Source of the DNA: Pseudomonadota bacterium
Lineage (GTDB): Bacteria; Pseudomonadota; Alphaproteobacteria; Rhizobiales; Xanthobacteraceae
Reading direction: 5' to 3'
NCBI GenBank assembly: GCA_023434095.1
Contig: JAEYTJ010000358.1
Coordinates: forward strand, 1 to 7,730
DNA length: 7,730 bases
In this document: piece after piece, positions 1-7,730 of the stretch
Layout: each line of letters starts with the position of its first letter
Numbering within the stretch: the stretch's first letter is position 1
Translations under genes and position numbers: made by a program
Notes under the pieces: model-generated
What the model was told of the DNA's origin: nothing
The model's database searches: none
The model's input: the letters and a program-made list of their open reading frames with translations, nothing else

Positions 1-258
1 GAACTGGATTCCGCACTGATCCGCCACCCGTCCCATCAGCCCGTCCAGCGCGTCGATCTCGCGCACGAGATGACCTTTGCCCAGCCCGCCAATCGCCGGA
101 TTGCAGGACATGGTGCCGAGAGTCGCGCGGGCGTGGGTCACCAGCGCCGTGCGCGCGCCGAGACGCGCCGCGGCGGCGGCGGCCTCGGTGCCGGCATGGC
201 CGCCGCCGACGATGACGACGTCGAAGGAGAGATCGGGAGAAGCGGAAGAGCTGGTCAT
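1..258 (-). CDS. mnmG: MnmG (GidA), tRNA uridine-34 modification enzyme, N-terminal part
   Basis: FAD-dependent partner of MnmE. Together they install the carboxymethylaminomethyl group on uridine 34 of tRNAs reading split codon boxes, in the cytoplasm. Only the first 86 residues are in the window; the rest runs off the left edge. The FAD-binding Rossmann start is visible at residues 13-25 (DVVIVGGGHAGTE), followed by the family signature MSCNPAIGGLGKGHLVREID at about 50-69 and a segment ending GIQF. All of this matches the beginning of E. coli MnmG closely. The start is ATG at 258; the ribosome site upstream is weak (GCGAG), but the family signature begins where expected and I see no better start. 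It lies downstream of mnmE on the same strand, separated by a 218-bp gap that carries parS-like sites, so it may have its own promoter. No defect is visible in the part present. Confidence 0.97.
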   Translation of the reverse strand, partial: MTSSSASPDLSFDVVIVGGGHAGTEAAAAAARLGARTALVTHARATLGTMSCNPAIGGLGKGHLVREIDALDGLMGRVADQCGIQF

Positions 259-315
259 GGGCTCGCGGATTTCTGTCGCGCCGCTGGAACGGGCGCGCAC
301 GCATCGCAGGCGACG

Positions 316-338
316 GGGTGGCGCCGTTTGAGCCACCC
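316..338. repeat. Inverted repeat GGGTGGC / GCCACCC in the mnmE-mnmG gap
   Basis: GGGTGGC (316-322) and GCCACCC (332-338) are perfect 7-bp arms around a 9-base loop. No T-run follows on either strand, so it is not a classical terminator. The same arm sequence forms another inverted repeat upstream of mnmE (1893-1908), and the 10-mer TGAGCCACCC is shared exactly by the two places (329-338 and 1890-1899). It could be an RNA hairpin in the mnmG leader or a protein-binding site. Confidence 0.5.
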
Positions 339-349
339 ATTTGCCGCGC

Positions 350-355
350 CGTCAA
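350..355 (-). promoter_or_regulatory. Possible -35 element of an mnmG promoter
   Basis: Reading toward mnmG, TTGACG at 355-350 is a good match to the housekeeping -35 box of alphaproteobacteria. About 17 bases on, the sequence is CTCAAA (332-327), a poor -10, so the promoter is only tentative. It would start transcription roughly 60 bases before the mnmG start and after the parS pair. Confidence 0.25.
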
Positions 356-397
356 GACGCGGGGCCGGGCCGCTTCGCGGGGGATAGCGCGGGAACC

Positions 398-413
398 TGA
401 TTCACGTGAAACA
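398..413. other. parS: parS-like ParB-binding site (left member of pair)
   Basis: TGATTCACGTGAAACA matches 15 of 16 bases of the widely conserved bacterial parS consensus TGTTTCACGTGAAACA. The one change (A at 400) creates a GATTC site at 399-403. Location supports the call: parS sites commonly cluster near gidA/gidB/parA/parB, and mnmG (gidA) starts 140 bp away. ParB would load here and spread, organising the origin region for segregation. Confidence 0.85.
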
Positions 414-445
414 TTTCGTTTACGAATCGGCCCCGCCAGCCCTGG

Positions 446-461
446 CGTTTCACGTGAATCC
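446..461. other. parS: parS-like ParB-binding site (right member of pair)
   Basis: CGTTTCACGTGAATCC matches 13 of 16 bases of the parS consensus, with the central 10 bases intact. Bases 447-460 (GTTTCACGTGAATC) are the exact reverse complement of bases 399-412 in the left site, so the two form a 14-bp perfect inverted pair separated by 34 bp. A GAATC site lies at 456-460. The site is 16 bp past the mnmE stop codon. Confidence 0.75.
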
Positions 462-476
462 GCTCGCCGGCCCGGC

Positions 477-1868
477 CTATTTGCCGATGCAGAATTCGCG
501 GAACACGACGTCGAGAAGATCCTCGACACCGATGGCGCCGGTCATGCGGCCCAGGGCCCGGGCTGCCAGGCGAAGTTCCTCCGCGAGCAGTTCGTCGTCC
601 AGCGCCTCCCACCGTTCGAGGACGAGGTCGAGATGGGCGCAGACCTCTTCCGCGCTGGTCCGGTGGCGCGCGCGGAGCAGCGCGGGGTGTTCGCCGGCCG
701 CCCGCTCCGCGACGAAGGCACTGAGCGCCTGCGCCAGCGTCTCCAGCCCCTCCCCGCTCGCCGCCGAGACCGCGAGCCGCTGCGCCGCCCAGTCCGCCAC
801 CGGCAGACCCCCACTCGCCCGGTCGAGCTTGTTGCCGAGCAGCCAGAGCGGGACCTCGCCTTCCAGCGTCGGCGCGGCCGAAGGCGGCGGCCCGGCCGTG
901 AGATCGTGCACCCACAAAACGAGGTCCGCCTCCGCCATGCGGGCGCGGGCGCGGCGGATGCCTTCCGCCTCCACCCGGCTTTCCGCCTCCCGCAGGCCGG
1001 CCGTGTCGACCAGCGTGACCTTGTGGCCGTCGAGGTCCAGCGCGACTTCCAGCAGGTCGCGCGTCGTGCCCGGCTCGTCGGAGACGATGGCGACGTCGCG
1101 CCGGGCGAGCGCGTTTAGCAGGGAGGATTTGCCGGCATTGGGCAGGCCGGCAATGGCGATGAGCGCGCCTTCCCGCACCATGGCGCCGCGCCGGTCGGCA
1201 AGCGCGGCCGCAAGGTCCTGCCGCAGCGCCTCGACTTCCGGCCGGGCCAGAGCGCGGGCCTGCGCCGGTACGTCGTCCTCGTCGGCGAAGTCGATGCCGG
1301 CTTCCACCAGCGCCATGGCGCGGATGAGCCGGATCCGCCACGCTTCTACCTGCTGGCCGAGATGGCCGAAGGCATGGGCGAAGGCGAGCCGGCGCTGCGC
1401 CTGCGTCTCCGCGCCGATGAGGTCGGCGAGGCCCTCGGCTTCGGTGAGGTCCATCCGGCCATTGAGGAAGGCGCGGCGGGTGAACTCGCCCGCGTCCGCC
1501 GGCCGCAGCCCGGGAACGGTGAGCACCGCGCCGAGCACGGCGGCGATGACGGCGCGCCCGCCATGGATCTGCAGCTCCGCCATGTCCTCGCCGGTCGCGC
1601 TGCGCGGGCCGGGGAACCACAGCGTCAGGCCCTGGTCGAGCACCTCGCCCGAGGCGGGATCGCGCAGCCGCGCCAGCTGCGCCCGGCGCGGTTCGGGAAG
1701 GCGCCCGATAAGCGCCTGGAGTACGGCGCCGGCCTGCGGGCCGGACAGGCGGATGACCGCCACCGCCCCGCCCGCACCGGAGGAGACGGCCGCGATGGTG
1801 TCGGCGCTTGTGACGGCAAGGTTGCGGCTTGCGCCCTCGCCGATTGCGCTGTTTTTCTGCACGTCCAC
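477..1868 (-). CDS. mnmE: MnmE (TrmE), tRNA-modification GTPase
   Basis: GTPase that works with MnmG to modify the wobble uridine of tRNAs, using a tetrahydrofolate-derived one-carbon unit. The 463-residue product has the N-terminal folate-binding domain (about 20-140), a helical domain, and an inserted G domain. Visible motifs are G1 GLPNAGKSS (241-249), the switch region PGTTRD (266-271), G3 DTAG (288-291), G4 NKLD (346-349), a G5-like SAASGEG (368-374), and the family's C-terminal CIGK with its conserved cysteine (460-463). Nothing essential is missing. The start is GTG at 1868; a stop codon lies two codons upstream and GTG at 1862 is the only close alternative. This leaves about 20 residues before the usual family start (DTIAAVSSG), a slightly long N-terminus. 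No strong ribosome site is seen. It lies upstream of mnmG on the same strand and diverges from the DUF255 gene. Confidence 0.97.
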   Translation of the reverse strand: MDVQKNSAIGEGASRNLAVTSADTIAAVSSGAGGAVAVIRLSGPQAGAVLQALIGRLPEPRRAQLARLRDPASGEVLDQGLTLWFPGPRSATGEDMAELQIHGGRAVIAAVLGAVLTVPGLRPADAGEFTRRAFLNGRMDLTEAEGLADLIGAETQAQRRLAFAHAFGHLGQQVEAWRIRLIRAMALVEAGIDFADEDDVPAQARALARPEVEALRQDLAAALADRRGAMVREGALIAIAGLPNAGKSSLLNALARRDVAIVSDEPGTTRDLLEVALDLDGHKVTLVDTAGLREAESRVEAEGIRRARARMAEADLVLWVHDLTAGPPPSAAPTLEGEVPLWLLGNKLDRASGGLPVADWAAQRLAVSAASGEGLETLAQALSAFVAERAAGEHPALLRARHRTSAEEVCAHLDLVLERWEALDDELLAEELRLAARALGRMTGAIGVEDLLDVVFREFCIGK

Positions 1869-1892
1869 CCGCTACGCCCTATGTGTTGATGA

Positions 1893-1908
1893 GCCACCCG
1901 AGGGTGGC
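1893..1908. repeat. Inverted repeat GCCACCC-GA-GGGTGGC in the divergent promoter gap
   Basis: Perfect 7-bp arms with a 2-base centre sit in the 75-bp space between mnmE (minus) and the DUF255 gene (plus). A dyad between divergent genes suits an operator or a leader hairpin for either one. The arms repeat those at 316-338 before mnmG. I see no convincing -35/-10 pair in this short gap, so the promoters may lie partly in the coding regions. Confidence 0.5.
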
Positions 1909-1932
1909 GCCCACGATACCGTGTCCCCAGCC

Positions 1933-1936
1933 GGAG
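1933..1936 (+). promoter_or_regulatory. Ribosome binding site deciding a TTG start
   Basis: GGAG lies 7 bases before TTG at 1944. It supports the non-ATG start of the DUF255 gene, whose protein then begins with the family's usual N-terminus. Confidence 0.65.
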
Positions 1937-1943
1937 CGACATC

Positions 1944-3953
<2,010 letters not shown>

Positions 3954-3974
3954 GCAAGCCGAAGGGCACGGGAC

Positions 3975-3996
3975 GGCGGCGACCACCGCCGCCTTT
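3975..3996 (+). terminator. Likely intrinsic terminator of the DUF255 gene
   Basis: A GC-only 7-bp stem, GGCGGCG (3975-3981) with CGCCGCC (3987-3993), encloses a 5-base loop and is followed by TTT (3994-3996). It starts 22 bases after the stop codon. The T-run is short, so termination may be weak or Rho-assisted. Confidence 0.5.
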
Positions 3997-4045
3997 CGCC
4001 GCTCATCGCGTCGTTTGAGGGGACATTTCGATCCGGGGATAAGCC

Positions 4046-4054
4046 TGTGGATAA
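4046..4054 (-). promoter_or_regulatory. Perfect DnaA box (TTATCCACA on the minus strand)
   Basis: TGTGGATAA on the plus strand is the exact complement of the DnaA box consensus TTATCCACA. A degenerate copy in the same orientation, CGGGGATAA (4034-4042, 7 of 9 matches), lies 12 bp upstream. A lone box can occur by chance, but this one sits in a non-coding gap in an origin-proximal region. It may titrate DnaA or belong to a replication-related element. Confidence 0.5.
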
Positions 4055-4177
4055 GTCGGGGGCAAAATCCACTACCGGCCCGTAGATCGACAGAAATGAC
4101 CGCTGGCGGTTGTTTCGACTTTTACGATGGATGGATCGGACGACGTGGCTCTCGCCCATCCAGAGTCATTTGTGGAG

Positions 4178-4205
4178 GCCATCATTCCGGAAACGAAATG
4201 ATGGC
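4178..4205. terminator. Perfect hairpin in the convergent gap, possible bidirectional terminator
   Basis: GCCATCATT (4178-4186) and AATGATGGC (4197-4205) are perfect 9-bp arms around a 10-base loop. On the plus strand the stem extends two more pairs in RNA (one G-U) and is followed by TTATTA, a weak U-rich tail. It lies between converging genes, where a terminator would be expected. It could equally be a binding site. Confidence 0.4.
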
Positions 4206-4274
4206 TTATTAGGCAAAATTGCCGGAAAAATAGATAAACTGGCTTTCAGCTGTTGCAAAACTGCAAACTGGCAA

Positions 4275-4679
4275 TCAGCGCCGATGGCGACGCATGCCCG
4301 GACGGTTGTCCGTGTCGAGCCGGCTGAACTTCACATTGGCCAGCATCAGCGGCACCACCAGCATCAGCGCCCCGGCGAGGTCCGCCTGCAGCACATAGGC
4401 GACGCCCAGTTCCTCGCGCACCGCCGGCCCGATGACCGGGTCGGCGAAATCGGCGATGAGGCTGGCCACGAACAGCGCGGGGGGCAGCCACACCGCGAGG
4501 GGTAGCCACCAGCGCCGGCAGGCCATGACCCAGCTGAGCGCGGCGATGCCGATGACGAACAGCCACAGCTCGGCCATGGGGGGTTCACGCTCGGCGACGC
4601 CGGCCTGCACCGGCGGCGCCAGCAGCAGGGCAAGCGGAAGCGCCATCAACGAAAGCCGGTAGATCCGCCCTGCCCGCAT
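4275..4679 (-). CDS. Small hypothetical multi-pass membrane protein
   Basis: I do not recognise this 134-residue protein. It starts with a basic N-terminus and a hydrophobic segment (about 8-26) ending in PVQA|G, which could be a signal peptide or first membrane helix. Three more hydrophobic stretches follow at about 35-53, 57-78 (with a WW pair before it) and 100-115. The segment between the third and fourth (about 79-99) is acidic and probably a soluble loop. The tail is basic (ends MRRHRR). I chose ATG at 4679 because GGGAGG lies 5 bases upstream (4690-4685); an upstream in-frame GTG at 4715 has no ribosome site. It is 65 bp downstream of rho on the same strand, with no clear terminator between, so it may be read through from rho. 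No catalytic motif is visible and no function should be assumed. Confidence 0.7.
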   Translation of the reverse strand: MRAGRIYRLSLMALPLALLLAPPVQAGVAEREPPMAELWLFVIGIAALSWVMACRRWWLPLAVWLPPALFVASLIADFADPVIGPAVREELGVAYVLQADLAGALMLVVPLMLANVKFSRLDTDNRPGMRRHRR

Positions 4680-4744
4680 GCCCGCCTCCCAGCGGCCTCG
4701 CCCCGGCGTGTTCACCGTGGGCGCGCTTGCCTTGTGCTTTTGCC

Positions 4745-6010
<1,266 letters not shown>

Positions 6011-6198
6011 GGGAAAAGGCCTCGATAATTGAATGTGGACGTAGCCGGCCGGGAAACACCCGCCGAAACGACAAAAGGTGGGAAGCGCTGGTCTGCGGAC
6101 CCAGGCCGAGGGGATCGGCTTCTTGTCCGGCACACCGTGCGGCATCGGGGAAGATGCCCGCCTGAACGGAGCGACAGCCAGCTTCGTGGAGTCCGCGC

Positions 6199-6227
6199 AC
6201 CATAGGCAAAGGCACGATTCGGCGCAA
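6199..6227 (-). promoter_or_regulatory. Candidate rho promoter
   Basis: Reading toward rho, TTGCGC (6227-6222) and TATGGT (6204-6199) are separated by exactly 17 bp. Both are partial matches to the housekeeping consensus. A start near 6192 would give a leader of about 180 bases. The -35 overlaps an inverted repeat GGCGCA-AG-TGCGCC (6221-6234). Confidence 0.35.
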
Positions 6228-6238
6228 GTGCGCCTCGT

Positions 6239-6255
6239 GACGCTTTCAACGCGTC
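6239..6255. repeat. Small inverted repeat at the hemJ stop
   Basis: GACGC (6239-6243) and GCGTC (6251-6255) pair around a 7-base loop and overlap the hemJ stop codon. A second dyad, GGCGCA-AG-TGCGCC (6221-6234), follows at once. Neither has a T-run downstream, so I do not call an intrinsic terminator; they may stabilise the hemJ 3' end. Confidence 0.3.
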
Positions 6256-6679
6256 AAAACGGCTTAACGATGACCATGACGACGATGCCGATCATCAACA
6301 GCGTCGGCACCTCGTTCATGAAGCGGTAGAAGCGGGCCGGGCGGACATTGCGGTCGGCGGCGAAATCCTTCACCCAGCGCGACAGCGCGCCATGGAAGCC
6401 GCTCATCGCCAGCACCAGCGCCAGTTTCACGTGAAACCACCCGGCGGTGAACCAGCCGCCGTCCCAGGCGAGCCACAGGCCGGCGAGCCAGGCGACGATC
6501 ATCGCCGGGTTTATGATCGCCTTGAGCAGGCGGCGCTCCATGACCTTGAAGGTTTCCGACTGCGGCGAGCCCTTCGGCGCGTCGCAGTGATAGACCATCA
6601 GCCGCGGCAGATAGAGCATGCCGGCCATCCACGAGATGATGGCGATCACATGCAGCGCCTTGATCCATTCGTAGAGCAT
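6254..6679 (-). CDS. hemJ: HemJ, protoporphyrinogen IX oxidase
   Basis: Membrane enzyme that oxidises protoporphyrinogen IX to protoporphyrin IX, the step before iron insertion in heme synthesis; it replaces HemG/HemY in many proteobacteria and cyanobacteria. The 141-residue protein has the family's short four-helix layout: hydrophobic stretches at about 5-27, 56-74, 81-98 and 122-140. The N-terminal signature LHVIAIISWMAGMLYLPRL (9-27) carries the conserved His 10, and WFHVK (81-85) carries conserved His and Lys residues; ERRLL (48-52) also fits. The start is ATG at 6679 with GAAGG 6 bases upstream. It begins 20 bp after the hemE stop, so the two are probably one operon. An unusual point is that codons 82-85 (Phe-His-Val-Lys) and the flanking bases form a perfect parS palindrome. 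Confidence 0.95.
   Translation of the reverse strand: MLYEWIKALHVIAIISWMAGMLYLPRLMVYHCDAPKGSPQSETFKVMERRLLKAIINPAMIVAWLAGLWLAWDGGWFTAGWFHVKLALVLAMSGFHGALSRWVKDFAADRNVRPARFYRFMNEVPTLLMIGIVVMVIVKPF
6423..6438. other. parS: parS-like site inside hemJ
   Basis: The core GTTTCACGTGAAAC (6424-6437) is a perfect 14-bp palindrome identical to the parS core; only the two outermost consensus bases differ. It lies about 6 kb from the pair near mnmG. Intragenic parS sites are normal in bacteria. Unlike the other pair, it has no GANTC site in its arms. Confidence 0.85.
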
Positions 6680-6699
6680 GGAACGCCTTCGATCCTCGC

Positions 6700-7730
6700 C
6701 TAGACGCCGCGAATCCGCGCGATCATCCGCTCGACATGGGCGATCGGCGTCTCGGGACGGATGCCGTGGCCGAGATTGAACACATGCGAGGCGCCGTGGA
6801 AATCCGCCAGAATGCCGTCAATGGCGGAATCCAGCGCGGCACCGCCGGCGATGAGGGTGAGCGGATCGAGATTGCCCTGGAGCGCGCATTTAGCCCCCAG
6901 CGCATAGCGGGTCGCCTTGCGGTCGGCGGTCCAGTCGAGCCCGACCGCGTTCACCCCGGTCGCCTGCACCATCTCGGTGAGCCCGGAGAGCGTCGCGCCC
7001 TTGGGGAAGGCGATAATGCGCGCGCCCGGCACTTCTGCCCGCACGGCGGCGACGATGCGGCGGATCGGCTCGATCGACCAGCGGCGGAAGCTTTCAGGAT
7101 CGAGCACCCCGGCCCAGCTGTCGAAGATCTGCACCGCGTCCGCTCCGGCCTTGAGCTGGCCGACGAGATAGCGGGCGGAGGTTTCGACCAGCAGGTCGAT
7201 CAGCGCGGCGAAGAAGGCGGGATCGGTGAGCGAGGCGAGGCGCGCCGGGGCCTGGTCCGGCGTGCCGCGCCCGGCAATCATATAGGTCGCCACCGTCCAC
7301 GGCGCGCCGCAGAAGCCGAGCAGCGCGGTCTTGCGGGGCAGTTCGGCGCGGATGCGGCCGACCGCTTCCAAGACCCGGTCGATCTTTGCCGGGTCCAGCG
7401 TCTCGCGCAGCGCGGCCAGTTCCGCACCATTGGTGACAGGCACGAGACGCGGCCCCTCGCCGGCCTCGAAGCTCAGCGGGCAGCCCAACGCATGCGGGAC
7501 GACCAGAATATCCGAGAACAGGATCGCGGCATCGAAGCCGAAACGGCGGATTGGCTGAAGGGTCACCTCGACGGCATGCTCTGGCGTGTAGCAGAGGGTA
7601 AGAAAATCGCCGGCCTTGGCCCGCACCTCGCGATATTCCGGGAGATAGCGCCCGGCCTGGCGCATCATCCAGATCGGCGTGCGGGACGGCACGCGTCCGT
7701 CCAGCGCCTCGAGCAGGATGGCCTTGTCCC
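6700..7730 (-). CDS. hemE: HemE, uroporphyrinogen decarboxylase, lacking only its first residues
   Basis: Cytoplasmic enzyme that removes four acetate carboxyl groups from uroporphyrinogen III to give coproporphyrinogen III. The frame stays open to the right edge; 342 residues are visible and only a few N-terminal ones should be missing, since visible residues begin DKAILLEAL. A GTG at 7692 is an internal codon, not the start. Family motifs are RQAGRYLPEYR (23-33), FSDILVVPHALG (71-82) with the catalytic-type Asp 73, GFCGAPWTVATYM, FDSWAG, GLDWTAD, LQGNLDP and FNLGHGIRPETP near the end. The stop is TAG at 6702-6700, 20 bp before hemJ. In Caulobacter and several relatives the chromosomal origin lies directly upstream of hemE, so the origin may sit just outside this window. 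Confidence 0.97.
   Translation of the reverse strand, partial: DKAILLEALDGRVPSRTPIWMMRQAGRYLPEYREVRAKAGDFLTLCYTPEHAVEVTLQPIRRFGFDAAILFSDILVVPHALGCPLSFEAGEGPRLVPVTNGAELAALRETLDPAKIDRVLEAVGRIRAELPRKTALLGFCGAPWTVATYMIAGRGTPDQAPARLASLTDPAFFAALIDLLVETSARYLVGQLKAGADAVQIFDSWAGVLDPESFRRWSIEPIRRIVAAVRAEVPGARIIAFPKGATLSGLTEMVQATGVNAVGLDWTADRKATRYALGAKCALQGNLDPLTLIAGGAALDSAIDGILADFHGASHVFNLGHGIRPETPIAHVERMIARIRGV

Larger units (their letters stand above)
3954..4274. other. Convergent intergenic region with DnaA box and AT-rich patch
   Basis: This 321-bp gap lies between two converging genes and has no credible coding sequence. In order it holds the GC hairpin at 3975-3996, two GGATAAG-containing elements at 4034-4055 including one perfect DnaA box, a small dyad ACCGCTGGCGGT (4099-4110), a perfect 9-bp hairpin (4178-4205), a palindrome GGCAAAATTGCC (4212-4223), and a visibly AT-rich stretch from about 4178 to 4275. 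There is one GAGTC methylation site at 4163-4167. Convergent gaps seldom hold promoters, so the DnaA box is not easily explained as gene regulation. Confidence 0.6.

Noticed and set aside
352..1620. A 422-codon open frame on the minus strand in another frame of mnmE
   Set aside because: Its Arg/Gly/Pro-rich composition and lack of motifs mark it as an out-of-frame reading of mnmE.
4034..4275. Calling the convergent gap the chromosomal origin outright
   Set aside because: Only one exact DnaA box is present; a typical origin has a cluster, and comparative knowledge places the origin upstream of hemE instead.
4680..4715. Upstream GTG start (4715) for the small membrane protein
   Set aside because: No ribosome site precedes it, while ATG at 4679 has GGGAGG at ideal spacing and gives a normal signal-like N-terminus.

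Overview
The window is a GC-rich chromosomal segment from an alphaproteobacterium, most likely of the Hyphomicrobiales (Rhizobiales). A Xanthobacteraceae-like origin is my guess from protein resemblance and gene order, not a proven placement. It looks like core, origin-proximal chromosome: the genes mnmG, mnmE, rho, hemJ and hemE are the set that in many alphaproteobacteria lies between parAB and the replication origin. I see no mobile element, CRISPR array, tRNA or rRNA.

Layout, left to right. Positions 1-258 (minus) hold the N-terminus of MnmG, cut by the window edge. A 218-bp gap (259-476) holds two parS-like sites, the expected targets of the chromosome-partition protein ParB. They form an exact inverted pair and overlap GANTC methylation sites. 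mnmE follows (477-1868, minus). A divergent 75-bp gap leads to the only plus-strand gene, a 669-residue thioredoxin-fold/DUF255 protein of the YyaL/SPATA20 family (1944-3953). A 321-bp convergent gap (3954-4274) has a likely terminator, one perfect DnaA box, a 9-bp perfect hairpin and an AT-rich patch. The right half is a minus-strand block read from right to left: hemE (5' end just beyond the window), hemJ 20 bp after it, a 243-bp leader region, rho, then a small unrecognised membrane protein. A third parS-like site, a perfect 14-bp palindrome, lies inside the hemJ coding sequence.

How the genes work together. MnmE and MnmG form the complex that modifies the wobble uridine of certain tRNAs. 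HemE and HemJ act in late heme synthesis, as uroporphyrinogen decarboxylase and the HemJ-type protoporphyrinogen oxidase. Rho terminates transcription. These genes do not form one pathway; their clustering is the conserved origin-side neighbourhood. The DNA-level signals (three parS-like sites, GANTC sites, a DnaA box) suggest the region also serves as part of the centromere.

I did not find a clearly new multi-gene system. The points most worth checking are the GANTC-bearing parS pair, the parS site embedded in conserved hemJ codons, and the DnaA-box/AT-rich convergent gap.
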